Made by a program: the position numbers and the translations under genes. Under the pieces are notes generated by a model. It searched no databases. It was not told the origin of the DNA and worked only from the letters and a program-made list of their open reading frames with translations. From Micromonospora craniellae (GTDB taxonomy: Bacteria; Actinomycetota; Actinomycetes; Mycobacteriales; Micromonosporaceae): a DNA stretch of 64,000 nt. Location: the NCBI RefSeq assembly GCF_014764405.1, contig NZ_CP061725.1, positions 3,286,001 through 3,350,000 on the forward strand. Direction: 5' to 3'. Positions 42,754-52,018 of the stretch are shown piece by piece; the stretch's first letter is position 1, and every line of letters begins with the position of its first letter.

Positions 42754-43349
42754 CTTAGTGCCCTCCTCGGTGCTGATCCGGCGACCGCCGTCGCCGGCGT
42801 TGCCCAGGCGTGCGGTAGTGCGACCGGAGGGGCGCCCCCGGTCTTGCCGAATCGCAGCCACATTTACCTGTCTGAATCTGCACACATGCACTGCCTGGCT
42901 GGTCGTGGCCCGTGGACATGGGTTGCGCCACGTCCAAGGGGCGAGCATAAGCTGACGCCGGCCGATGCGACAGAGGCAATTCAACCGAACACGCTGAGTC
43001 ATGAATGGTGGTGGTGCCGGGTGGTTGCCGGTAGGTTGCGAATGTCGGTGACGGCGGCCGGAGCGTCGGGTGGGCACGGGCGGTCGGCCGCGCCGGTACG
43101 TCGTTCGTCGAGTGGTCAATCAGCCGTTCGTCATGTGATGGGAAATGGCATGTGGCCCGATCTGTCCCCAGGCATATCGGGCTCGAATAGGCGGCAATTG
43201 CATTACATGGGAATTGCGCGGATCGGTCCGGCGCGTTTCGGGCGACACTCCGCGAGAGCCGGAGGAACCCCGGCTCGACGTTCGTTCCACCACCCGGACC
43301 GAGCGGACACACTACGTTCCGTGGTGGGCCCAACCGTGAAGTCTGCCGC
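42754..43349. promoter_or_regulatory. Divergent promoter region of the Tad operon and the prepilin peptidase
   Basis: About 600 bases with no supportable gene. A seven-base inverted repeat (GCCCGAT / ATCGGGC, around 43157-43183) and the AT-richer run CAATTGCATTACATGGGAATTG (about 43196-43217) are the only noticeable elements. Both operons must start here, and the length suggests several regulator sites. Confidence 0.4.
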
Positions 43350-44156
43350 ATGAGCCGGCGCGACCTCCGACCGTCGGTCCACGACCGGGCCCCGGCCGAC
43401 CGCCGGCCACCGCCGGCCACCCCCACCCGCCGGCCGGGCCGGCGCATGCTGGCCCTGCTGGCGATCACCCCGTTGATGCGGTACGCGGTCGCGCGGTACG
43501 CCGCGCCCGCCGAAGTCGGCAGCCGCTCCGGCTGCGACGCCTGCGGCAGCCCGATCAGCCTGGACCGGCCGTGGCCGGCGCTGGGCCCGATCGCCCGCTG
43601 CCACGGATGCGGTACGCGGGTCGGTGCGCCATCGGGCACCGTCGAACTGGCCGCCGTGGCCGCCCTCGCCGCGCTGCTGCTGACCCGGCCGCCCGCCGCC
43701 GAACTCGCCGCCGCCGCGTGGTGGCTGGCCTTCGCCATTCCCCTGGTCTTCGTCGACCTCGCGGTGCATCGGCTGCCCGACCGCCTCACCTGGCCGGCCG
43801 CCGCCGGCACCTGGCTGCTGCTCGGCGTCGCCGCGCTGACCGGTGCCGGGGCGGCACCCTGGTGGCGGGCCACCGCCGCCGGGCTCGGGTTGGCCCTCTT
43901 CTTCGCGGTCACCACGCTGCTGCTCGGTGCGCGCGGATTCGGCATCGGTGACGCCAAGCTCGCGGTCAGCGCGGGCGCGCTGCTCGGGTGGTACGGCTGG
44001 AGCCTGCTCGTGGTGGGACTGCTGCTCGCGCTGGTCCTCTCCGGTCTGGTGGCGCTGGCCCTGCTGATCAGCGGCCGGGCCCGCTGGTCGAGCCACCTGC
44101 CGTTCGGGCCGTACCTGGTGCTCGGCACCCTGGGGGCGCTGCTGCTGGTGTGGTGA
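43350..44156 (+). CDS. A24-family prepilin peptidase (TadV/PilD-like)
   Basis: 268 residues, polytopic. Active-site aspartates lie in LVFVDLAVHRLPD and in the GFGIGDAKLA loop. Two CxxC pairs (CDACG, CHGCG) form a zinc site as in PilD, though here the methylase part is otherwise reduced. It should cleave the Flp-like pilin and TadE pseudopilins. No ribosome site is obvious, so the start may be elsewhere. Divergent from the Tad operon. Confidence 0.88.
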   Translation: MSRRDLRPSVHDRAPADRRPPPATPTRRPGRRMLALLAITPLMRYAVARYAAPAEVGSRSGCDACGSPISLDRPWPALGPIARCHGCGTRVGAPSGTVELAAVAALAALLLTRPPAAELAAAAWWLAFAIPLVFVDLAVHRLPDRLTWPAAAGTWLLLGVAALTGAGAAPWWRATAAGLGLALFFAVTTLLLGARGFGIGDAKLAVSAGALLGWYGWSLLVVGLLLALVLSGLVALALLISGRARWSSHLPFGPYLVLGTLGALLLVW

Positions 44157-44606
44157 GCGGGTCGGCGGGGAATTAAAAGAACACAGGATGGGCTATGCCC
44201 TCCCAACCGTACTCTTACTGAATATCACACTGACCTGCGAAAACGCAACCGAGAGGCACGACGAGCACCAGCCACTATGGACCCTGGGTGCTCCCCGGGT
44301 GCTCGTCTGACCGACATAACCCCTGTCCAGCGCGTGATCGTACGTCCGAGACGACCCCGGCGAGTCCAGATCGGGCTCGCGGTCGCGGTCGTAGGCCCGA
44401 CCCGCTTCGGCCGCCGCCTGCTTCGGTTATTCGTAGGCCGGCCCGTGTTGCTCGGGCCGGCGCGCGGTGACCGTCGTCCCGGCCGGACTCGGTGTTGTCG
44501 TCTGTCCACGTCTGGTGCGTTCTGGGCATTGTCGGACATAACATAATTTTTCTCCGGCAGGGGACACGCGATCGTGGGGCTCTGACCAGAAAAGCTGGTC
44601 AAGGAG
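44157..44606. other. Gene-poor border between chromosome backbone and island
   Basis: No convincing gene. It contains a nine-base hairpin (44437-44445 with 44453-44461), a repeated GACATAAC word near 44313 and 44532, and a short AT-rich stretch (about 44535-44547). These may be remnants of a recombination site. Confidence 0.4.
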
Positions 44607-44795
44607 GTGATCATGAACGGTGACGGAGCTACTGGCGTATACCAAGACATGCTCGGCCACACCAGCTACGCCTTCACCGCCGACACCTACACCACCGTCC
44701 TCCCCGAACGAGCCAGACAAGCCGCCGAAACCACCGCCCAAATCATCCTTAACGCCCAACACAAACTCGCCAAAACCAAACCCCAACAGATATAG
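44607..44795 (+). pseudogene. 3' fragment of a tyrosine recombinase (integrase)
   Basis: From about 44637 the translation reads VYQDMLGHTSYAFTADTYTTVLP, which matches the end of phage/ICE integrases: the LGH(S/T)S box followed by the DTY nucleophile segment. About 50 residues of integrase are left; the N-terminal DNA-binding and catalytic core parts are absent. An artificial start is created by fusion to other sequence. This is a scar from an integrated element. Confidence 0.75.
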
Positions 44796-45118
44796 GCAGC
44801 GCTTCGGTTGACGTCCAGACATTCTGACCGATCCCGGCGAGGTAAGGGGTGCTGCGCGGCGATGCGCGAGAGGGCCAGCAACCGCCGTCGTCCCCGGCCT
44901 CACCCAACCCTGAAACTCATGCCCGGTCGTGGGCCGCCTGATCTCCGCGCTGCCCACTTACCAGCGGCTCGGCGCGCTGAGTCTGCTGGCTCGATGGGTC
45001 GACGAATGCGACTTGATCGAGGCCACACCTCAAGAAGGCAGCGGATAGGCCAGCGCCTGCCTGGAGACCGTCCAAATCGGCACGCGGATGCTCGGTGAGG
45101 GCCGGTACGGTACCCGGC

Positions 45119-45913
45119 ATGCCTCACCCGCTGCTGGCCCTGGCCGATGAGTTCGTCGACCTGCCGGATCTGATCTGCCCGACGTGCCGGATCGGGCGTC
45201 TGACCGTACCGAAGCCGTGGGTGACCGGCGGTGACGCAGCGACGACCGAGGCGCGGCGCCAGCGACCTGATGACTTCGAGCCTGACTGGATCACCGGCGT
45301 CTTCACCGGGATCTTGGAGTGCCCACGCGACACCTGCCAAGAGCGGATCGCCGTCACTGGTGGCTGGCGCCTCGCGATCTCTCCGGACGCGGCGGGCCCA
45401 TACCTTGACGTGGTGCGGTTGACCTACGCGCGGCCGGCGCTGATCCTGGTTGACTGCCCGCCGGGCACGCCCGACCGGGTGACTGCGGCGTGCCGCGCCG
45501 CTGCGGAGATCGTATGGGTTGATCCGTCCGGTGCCGCGAACAGGCTCCGGGTCGCCGTCGAGGAACTGCTGACCGCACAGGGCGTTCCACGGACTGCCAG
45601 TCCGCGCAGCCCCGGCGGGAGACGTCGGCGGATCAAGACCCATGAACGGATCGAGCTTCTCGCCAAACGAAAGCCGAAGAAGGCCCACGACGCCGTCCAC
45701 GTGCTGATGGCGGTCAAGTTCATCGGAAATGCCGGCAGTCACGATTCCTCACTGACCATCAAACAGGTTCTGGAGTGCGCGGAGATGCTCGGCCTCGCGC
45801 TGACGCTGCTTTACGACCCCACACAGGCAACATTGATGCGCCGGGTACGAGCGGTCACCCGCAAGCACGGCTGGCTGCCCTCGACATCGAGATCACCCAC
45901 TGCGGCCGGGTAA
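45119..45913 (+). CDS. DUF4145-like protein
   Basis: 264 residues from the ATG at 45119. Two CxxC-type pairs near the N-terminus (CPTC and CPRDTC) suggest a zinc ribbon. The C-terminal AVKFIGNAGSHDSSLTIKQVLECAEMLG segment matches DUF4145, a helical domain found alone or joined to restriction-type nucleases in defence loci. The basic RRRRIKTHERIELL region links the two. Codon use is more AT-tolerant than in the left part of the window. Confidence 0.7.
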   Translation: MPHPLLALADEFVDLPDLICPTCRIGRLTVPKPWVTGGDAATTEARRQRPDDFEPDWITGVFTGILECPRDTCQERIAVTGGWRLAISPDAAGPYLDVVRLTYARPALILVDCPPGTPDRVTAACRAAAEIVWVDPSGAANRLRVAVEELLTAQGVPRTASPRSPGGRRRRIKTHERIELLAKRKPKKAHDAVHVLMAVKFIGNAGSHDSSLTIKQVLECAEMLGLALTLLYDPTQATLMRRVRAVTRKHGWLPSTSRSPTAAG

Positions 45914-46153
45914 CCCTCGACATCGTCATGACTCTCGGTATCACCGTCGGTCACGGCGGCGGCGGCGGAATGTCATGGCGGGCTCTTGGGCAGCAGGGTG
46001 TAGGAACCGACTGCTTACCAGGAGCCCGTCTTCTATCGACGGCCGCCACGCCGACCACTGGCACCCGTACCAGACGACCAGCCACATAGATCAGAAACAG
46101 GCTCTATATCCTGAACTTGCTCCTTGTGGACCGAGGTGCCCCGGCTCGAGTAC
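45914..46153. other. Short gap with no supportable gene
   Basis: 240 bases. Small frames exist on both strands, but none shows conserved features. Confidence 0.3.
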
Positions 46154-46708
46154 TCACCAGTACTGATCTGAATGATCTTGCCATCGTTCGGCATGGGGAG
46201 CAGTGCATAGCCGTCCAGAGTTGGTACGGCACTTGTGGTCAGCGGGTGCGTGGCAGCGGGGACATGAGCAGTCTGACCATGTCCAGATCAGGAGTGCCGT
46301 GGTGGAGTCGGCCTGCTTGCTGTGATGGGTGAGGTGACGGGTCAGGGCGGCGCGCTGCTCATCGAGGTCGTAGGACGATTCGCTGTACTCGAGCCAGGTC
46401 GAGGGTTCGCGAGGATCGGCGGTCTGGCCAGGATGGTTTGGGCAGTATGTGCACACGGCGTAGTAGAGGCGGCCGGCCGAGCGCTGGATGTGTGGCTCGG
46501 CTACGCCCGTCTCCGGATTGGGGCCGTCGCAGTCGACGATGGGGTAGGTGGGTAGGGCTTCCGGCACTTGCCGGGTAGCCGGACCGGCGACCGCGTCAGC
46601 GATGCGCTCCACTGCCTCCGCGATACGTCGAAGGTTGTCGTCCCCACGGCCGGGATCGTCGCACCTAGGAAAGGCCGAGTAGGGATGCGCCTGCCGGGGG
46701 TAGCTCAC
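46154..46708 (-). CDS. Small protein with C-terminal Cys/His zinc motif
   Basis: About 184 residues if started at the GTG at 46708; the frame is open to 47128, so the start is uncertain. A short helix (NLRRIAEAVERIADAVAG) precedes the C-terminal domain, which carries CSCPRCHAPADHKCRT and an APHAERW tail. This Cys/His pattern occurs in many short actinophage and plasmid proteins of unknown role. It lies divergent from the Mrr-like gene, in island territory. Confidence 0.55.
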   Translation of the reverse strand: MSYPRQAHPYSAFPRCDDPGRGDDNLRRIAEAVERIADAVAGPATRQVPEALPTYPIVDCDGPNPETGVAEPHIQRSAGRLYYAVCTYCPNHPGQTADPREPSTWLEYSESSYDLDEQRAALTRHLTHHSKQADSTTALLIWTWSDCSCPRCHAPADHKCRTNSGRLCTAPHAERWQDHSDQYW

Positions 46709-47169
46709 CGGATTCAGCGTAGCCAAAGGGGCTGCGAGTCCGCGCCAACGGCGCGACAGCAGGGCGCCCGCAATTGTTGCCACCGGACGCGGTCTGCGGC
46801 GAGGTCTGGCAGCTACTTTGGTGTCTGTTAGCGCTCCGTTGATGTGTCGGGGGTCGGAGATCCGTGGGTGCTCGGACGTCGGGGAACTGACACGAACTCC
46901 TTGGACTGGAAGCCTGTCGAAGCCGTTTGGCGGTGTTAGGCGAGCACCGGTTCCGCCCGTTGTGCGAAAACTCCCGGCGATGGTGGTGGCGCTGAGCGCC
47001 GAGAGCGCACGATCGGACGACTTGGTCAGATGCCGGCGCAGACGGCAGCCAGCCTGCGTGATCAGTGCGACGCCCGAACCGGATCGCCGTGGTCGATGCA
47101 CCGGAGATCCGGTATGGCGCTGCCGCATTCGGCAGGTCGTGTCGGTCCCATGTGGTTGTCTGTCGAGCT
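46709..47169. other. Divergent upstream region of the Mrr-like gene
   Basis: 460 bases. Open frames on the minus strand extend the zinc-motif gene but with no recognisable domain. Promoters for both neighbours are presumably here; none is distinctive. Confidence 0.3.
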
Positions 47170-48888
47170 ATGGCCACCGTCAACTGGGAACGTGAGCCCG
47201 GAGAGAAGATCGAAGAGTTTGTGGCAGCACTACTGCTACTTCGACACGAGCATGCCAATCACATAACTCCGGCCCGAGGCGACCGCGGGGTGGACATCCA
47301 GGTCTGGAACCCGGACGGGTACGACTTCTACCAGGTCAAGCGCTACCCGCGGCCGCTGACTGCCCGACAGGCAACCAAGATCCAGGAGTCGTGGGAAACA
47401 TTCGTTCGGGAGACCGTGCCGTTGCTTCCAGTGAGGTCGTGGACGCTGGTGACGCCTTGGAACCCGAGCAACCCACGGCTCGACTGGCTCCGGGAGTTGA
47501 CGGCCGGCCAGGGATTCCCGACCCATTGGATGGGCGGCCGGACGCTCGACGCCATGGCCGCCGACAGGCCCTCCCTGGTCGACTACTTCTTTGGCGACGG
47601 TGGCGAGCGTCTACAGCGCCTCATGGCCAGTGCTCTGCAGGGTGGCCGAGACATCGCCCCGGGCGTCGTCGGCGAGGATCTCCTCGACGCGATACTCGCC
47701 CGGCACCGTGGCCTCGCCGACGCCCTCAACGACGTTGACCCGTTCTACCGATATGAACTGGACATCCGGACGGGCGGGCTGGGTGACCTGCCCTGGGACA
47801 TCGACATACGGCCGGGATCGCCGGTGGCAATGGTCCAGTACCGACAACTGGACGCTGAGCGCTACCAGGTGATGCGCATCCTGCCGCGACACCCTGGCGT
47901 GATGCACCTGCGGCCCATCACCGGGACATTACGGTTGGAGGTCAACACCGGCTCACCAGAGCACCTGGCACTGGAGGAGTTCAGCCGCTTCGGTGCGCCA
48001 TTTCAGGATATTCCGGGGACCGTCATCGAAATGTCAGGTCCTTCCGGCCTCGCACGACGGACAGGTGCCGGACTGTTCACATTCCTGGCAGCACCGAACT
48101 CCGGAAATGGTATTCCCGACCTCGACGTCCGTCTCGTCAGCACTGACGGACGAGTTCTACACACGCTCGAACTCGTCGAGGTGGAAGCGGCCAGGGGTGC
48201 CGACGGTGGGCCGGGAACGTGGATCTGCGGCCGGGACCGCAGCGGCGCCCTCCAGTTCCGCTTCTTCTTACACGGACCCGACGGGCATGAGATTCGCATC
48301 CTGACTGGGCCGTTAACAGGCAAAACTCCGGCCGAAGCGCTACCGGCGGTGCGGATGGCAGCGGAACTCGTCGACGGAAACGAACTCCTCCTCGCGGTCC
48401 GAGGAGGCAGGCCGATCACATGTGGCTGGGCAGTTTCGGACTCCGCCGTCCGGGCCAACGCTCGATGGCACGTGAGCCTTCTCGAAGCGCTGGCGGCCAT
48501 TCAACGCTTCACCTGGGAGCGGGTGACGATCCCCGATGTGGACGCGCTGTCCGATGGGCACATCGAGGAAATCCTGCGCACGGGCAGACTCCTGCAAGGC
48601 GAGCGGATCGAGACCACCTGGACCCAGGTGACGTTGACCGTGGCCAGCCGCGAACGCCTTCCCACACCTGGCGTCGAGGCCGCCCTCATCGCCGAGACGC
48701 CCATCATCGCCCGCGTCGGCGACCGTGAGATCCCACTCGACGCCAAACGCCGTGTCATCTATCGCACCGCACGGATAGCTGACCCGGCGGAGGTCACTTC
48801 AGCTCAAGCCGGGGACACCATCAGGCTACTGCCAGGCTCCACCGACCACGCGCTGATACTCGCCATACCGACCGAGCACGAGCAATAG
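47170..48888 (+). CDS. Mrr-like restriction endonuclease domain protein with a long unknown C-terminus
   Basis: 572 residues from an ATG at 47170 (weak ribosome site). Residues 1-100 show a PD-(D/E)xK nuclease core: GEKIEEFVAALLL, then GDRGVDIQVW and YDFYQVKRYPRPLT, giving the G-x-D and Q-x-K catalytic pair of Mrr-type enzymes. The remaining 450 residues (beta-rich, e.g. GDLPWDIDIRPGSPVAMVQY) match no family I know. It may recognise DNA modification or bind a ligand. The neighbours are all island genes. Confidence 0.75.
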   Translation: MATVNWEREPGEKIEEFVAALLLLRHEHANHITPARGDRGVDIQVWNPDGYDFYQVKRYPRPLTARQATKIQESWETFVRETVPLLPVRSWTLVTPWNPSNPRLDWLRELTAGQGFPTHWMGGRTLDAMAADRPSLVDYFFGDGGERLQRLMASALQGGRDIAPGVVGEDLLDAILARHRGLADALNDVDPFYRYELDIRTGGLGDLPWDIDIRPGSPVAMVQYRQLDAERYQVMRILPRHPGVMHLRPITGTLRLEVNTGSPEHLALEEFSRFGAPFQDIPGTVIEMSGPSGLARRTGAGLFTFLAAPNSGNGIPDLDVRLVSTDGRVLHTLELVEVEAARGADGGPGTWICGRDRSGALQFRFFLHGPDGHEIRILTGPLTGKTPAEALPAVRMAAELVDGNELLLAVRGGRPITCGWAVSDSAVRANARWHVSLLEALAAIQRFTWERVTIPDVDALSDGHIEEILRTGRLLQGERIETTWTQVTLTVASRERLPTPGVEAALIAETPIIARVGDREIPLDAKRRVIYRTARIADPAEVTSAQAGDTIRLLPGSTDHALILAIPTEHEQ

Positions 48889-49083
48889 AGCGGGACCCGG
48901 AATCCCGATGTCTAGTAGCGGCACGTGCCGACGGTCCGAGCGGGGCGGTATCCCACAGATCGGTAGAAGCGACAAAAGGTTGAGTCGGAGAAAAACGTGA
49001 GAGCCATGCCGCCATGTGCCTGTGTCGTACCGCATCCGAACGCCGCTCCTATGGCGGATCGACACTGGATGTCGAGGTAGGGC

Positions 49084-50424
49084 ATGACTTACGTGCTTGC
49101 CGTCGCGCTACTCCTCGGCATCATCGTCATAGCGGTCGGCTGGATGGTTGCCGCCTCTGCATTCGCTGGAAGCCTCCTGTGGATCGCACAGCGGGACGTG
49201 GCATCGTCCCACTCGTTCGCCTGGGTTCGCCGCTACGGACTGCTCAAAGGAGCATGGATACTGATACGCGTGATGCGCCGACGGCGAACCATCGCCCGTC
49301 GCCTGCTCACGCCCAGTGCGCGCCGCCGACTAATCACGGTCCTGGCGCTACCCAGCGCGGGGTTCATCGCCCCCACAGGCCTCCTCTACATCGTCAGCCT
49401 TCTCCTGCACAAACCGGCAATGGAGGGCGAATTCGCCGACGAACTGAACAAGGTTATTCTGCTCACCGGATCTCCCGCCTCCGCAATAGCTGTCGTCCTC
49501 TTTGTCCGAGGACTATGCTTCATTGCTGAACCCGACAAGCAGCGTCGCGGGCTGCCGCAGCTCCATATTCCCCAAGGGCTCAGTCGTCAGGGGCGTGATC
49601 GCCTCGCTCTCAACGTGTTCTGGTACGAAACGTCGCCCATCGTCGGCGCAGTTGCCGCCGTATACTCGGTCACCCTCCTGGTTTCATTTGTGTCGACACT
49701 GGAGCCGGCCTCCACTGACTCGACCTACTTCAGTGAGTCAGCACCGCCACTGGTCGTCATACTCTTCCTCGCCCTGACACTTGTTCCCGTCATAGCCCCA
49801 GCACAGTTCGCCGCTGCCGTTCTGCGGCGTCGCCTCGCCGCATGGCGCCTGCCTGTCGAGATTTGCGAACTACTTACTCCCGCCCAAGTCGACGAGTCGG
49901 CAAAACCCCTCGAAGTGCCGGAGGCAATTCCCGGAACGACGGAGCCTCGTCGAGCGCGTCTCATACGCGTCGCCGAGTTGCTAGTCGAAGCCGCTGCCCG
50001 GGTGGACGCCCGGCAGCCGCGTGGATTCACGCCGCATCCCACCGCAACGCTGCTTCGTGCCGTCAGCGGTTCGGTTCGCCAGCACCTGCAAGGTCCCGCC
50101 TCGTACGAGAGGACGCTCCCACCCCAGACGCAGGAGACCTTACGGATCGTGCTGAGGCTCCTTGCGGAGCCGCCGACCGCACCAACCATCACCGAGCTCG
50201 CCCGGCGAACCCGCGCATTCGACGAAGAGGGCCGGCCTGCCGTCGAATCCTTCGCCAAACCACCCGGTCGCCTATCAGCGGCGGTGGCAAGGCTGACCAC
50301 CAGCGTGCAGCGGACCGCTACCGCTCTAGCCGCAGTGGCTGGTATCGCCGCTACCCTCCTTGCTGTCTCACTTGCCATAGTGGGAAAGCTCGACTCTGGA
50401 GCACTCCTTGGTCATCTGAAATAG
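49084..50424 (+). CDS. Polytopic membrane protein of unknown function
   Basis: 446 residues, GAGG before the ATG. Helices lie near residues 5-35, 83-107, 124-147, 182-205 and 220-245, then a 170-residue cytoplasmic helical region, and a last helix near 420-440. No catalytic motif. It stands in the island and could act as a membrane effector, which is a guess from context. Confidence 0.7.
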   Translation: MTYVLAVALLLGIIVIAVGWMVAASAFAGSLLWIAQRDVASSHSFAWVRRYGLLKGAWILIRVMRRRRTIARRLLTPSARRRLITVLALPSAGFIAPTGLLYIVSLLLHKPAMEGEFADELNKVILLTGSPASAIAVVLFVRGLCFIAEPDKQRRGLPQLHIPQGLSRQGRDRLALNVFWYETSPIVGAVAAVYSVTLLVSFVSTLEPASTDSTYFSESAPPLVVILFLALTLVPVIAPAQFAAAVLRRRLAAWRLPVEICELLTPAQVDESAKPLEVPEAIPGTTEPRRARLIRVAELLVEAAARVDARQPRGFTPHPTATLLRAVSGSVRQHLQGPASYERTLPPQTQETLRIVLRLLAEPPTAPTITELARRTRAFDEEGRPAVESFAKPPGRLSAAVARLTTSVQRTATALAAVAGIAATLLAVSLAIVGKLDSGALLGHLK

Positions 50425-50514
50425 GGTGCCGGAAACCTAATCCTGCGGAACGTCGTGCCTGGTTGAGAAAGGCCCTTGTATCAGTATGCGTCATGCCTCT
50501 GTACCGATGCGGTG

Positions 50515-51390
50515 ATGGCCCGCGACGTGCCAGCTGTGCGCACGGCTTTGCACAGCCGAGGCATTGCCGTGTGTCGGGTCGCCCCCGTGCCCGGGGGATG
50601 GGGTGGGCTGAACTTCCGCGCCGACACCTCTGCTGGCCCGCTGATCGTCAAGGTCCGCCGGGATGTGCGCCCGTTGTTGGTGGCCAAGACCGCCGCCGGC
50701 ATCCTGAGCCTGCGTGGCGTGCCGCACCCGATGGTCGTGCTGCCGCCGACCCCCGTCGCCGAGGGCTGGATGATGGCGCACCGATGGGTCGAAGGTACTG
50801 CACTCGACGCGGCTGGCCTCGGCGACTGGGACGAAGCCGATGCGTCGCGCCTCGGAGCCGATCTCGGCGTCTGGCTACGCCGCCTGCACAGGATCGAGCA
50901 CCGTGGTGGCGGCTGGTCCCGGGCCGCACAGCGCCGCTTTGCGGACAAACTGCATCGCTGCCTGGAGCTAGGCATCATCGACGCTGATCTGGCAGACGCG
51001 GTACGGCGGCGGTGGGCGGCGGACGCTGCGGCACTGGATGCGGTGACGCCCACGCTCATCCACCGCGATCTGCAGCCCGGCAACATCGTGGTGCGCTCCA
51101 GGCACCTGGCCGCAGTGATCGATTTCGAACAGGCGCGCATCGCCGATCCGCTCTACGACCTGGTCAAGCTCTCCGAGTGGATCTTTCCGCTGCATCCCGC
51201 TGTGGCGCCAGCGCTCGACGAAGCGTACGGGCTCGACCGAACGCACGCTGGAGTCCGCTCCCGACTGAGGGTTGTGTCGATGTTGGAGCACCTGTCTGCT
51301 CTGGTGTACTTCGCCAAGCGCAACGACGTGGCAATGGTCAACGGCCAGCGCAACCTGCTCTCCCGGGTAGCCGAAGGGGCCACGACATGA
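50515..51390 (+). CDS. Aminoglycoside phosphotransferase-fold kinase
   Basis: 291 residues from the ATG at 50515; a TTG 39 bases earlier with a nearby GAAAGG is an alternative. The kinase signature is HRDLQPGNIVV with the metal site VIDFEQARIADPLYDL. The N-lobe Lys is in GPLIVKVRRD. The family phosphorylates small molecules (aminoglycosides, homoserine, choline and so on). The substrate is unknown. It ends with an ATGA overlap to a tiny frame. Confidence 0.8.
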   Translation: MARDVPAVRTALHSRGIAVCRVAPVPGGWGGLNFRADTSAGPLIVKVRRDVRPLLVAKTAAGILSLRGVPHPMVVLPPTPVAEGWMMAHRWVEGTALDAAGLGDWDEADASRLGADLGVWLRRLHRIEHRGGGWSRAAQRRFADKLHRCLELGIIDADLADAVRRRWAADAAALDAVTPTLIHRDLQPGNIVVRSRHLAAVIDFEQARIADPLYDLVKLSEWIFPLHPAVAPALDEAYGLDRTHAGVRSRLRVVSMLEHLSALVYFAKRNDVAMVNGQRNLLSRVAEGATT

Positions 51391-51482
51391 CTGGCGCAGC
51401 CGCTGCTGCGCTGGTGGTGCTCATAGCTGTGTCGGTGCCCCGAATCGTGCACACCGCCCTCGCCGGGACTGTACAGCCATAG
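51387..51482 (+). CDS. Possible 31-residue membrane peptide
   Basis: Begins at an ATG overlapping the kinase stop (ATGA). Almost the whole peptide is one hydrophobic helix (MTGAAAAALVVLIAVSVPRI, then a short tail). Coupling favours translation, but there is no other support; it may be chance. Confidence 0.3.
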   Translation: MTGAAAAALVVLIAVSVPRIVHTALAGTVQP

Positions 51483-51676
51483 ATGGGCTGATCGACTGAT
51501 CAAAGGGGAGGCGCCGGTAGACGGCCGAGATCGCCTCGGGGCGTGAGCCGGCCGTCAGGCCCGGCTCCAAGATCCTATTGCGCTTCAGGTGATGGCGGTC
51601 AGTCTGGCTCGGCAGGCCTTGCTTGGGGTGGCTACTCTTCGCATGTGCAGTGTTACTGGTGGGTGGGGGGAGTGTT

Positions 51677-52018
51677 GTGGACGAGGCCGTAGCTGCCGCC
51701 GAGCAACGAGTCATGGTGCCTCTCAACGTAGATGGCCACCTCGTATATCTGGCTGGCAGCGAGATGTCTCCGGGGATGACCAGTGATGAGACGGAGGTTG
51801 CTGCCCGTCCTGCCGATTTCGACGAGGCACTTGCGGCGCTCGCGGCCTTCGCTACCAAGGTGGGTGATCACCTGAAGTTGGCCGGGGTCAACCGCATGGC
51901 CGTCGAGTTCTCCTGCGAGTTCGGTGTGGAGTCGGGGACGTTCGTGGCCATCGTCGGTAAGGCGTCGTCCACGGCGGGTGTCAAGGTGAGCCTCGAGTGG
52001 GACCGCACGCAGCTCTAG
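51677..52018 (+). CDS. Trypco1-like (CU044_2847-type) protein, partner of the protease-NACHT-Rel gene
   Basis: 113 residues from a GTG with a GGGGGGAG site upstream; the frame runs 18 codons further 5' but without a good start. The pattern VPLNVDGHLVYLAG, then DFDEALAALAAFATKVGD, then VEFSCEFGVESG and VKVSLEWDRTQL matches the trypsin-co-occurring domain 1 family defined in bacterial conflict systems. In that work these proteins occur beside trypsin-like domains, often with NACHT or other STAND NTPases. The stop overlaps by one base the start of the trypsin-NACHT-Rel gene, so the pair is an obligate operon. Its role may be as protease target or regulator. Confidence 0.82.
   Translation: MDEAVAAAEQRVMVPLNVDGHLVYLAGSEMSPGMTSDETEVAARPADFDEALAALAAFATKVGDHLKLAGVNRMAVEFSCEFGVESGTFVAIVGKASSTAGVKVSLEWDRTQL

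Noticed and set aside
44225..44662. 145-codon minus-strand frame near the integrase scar
   Set aside because: Arg/Pro/Ser-rich translation without conserved features, overlapping a hairpin and the integrase fragment.
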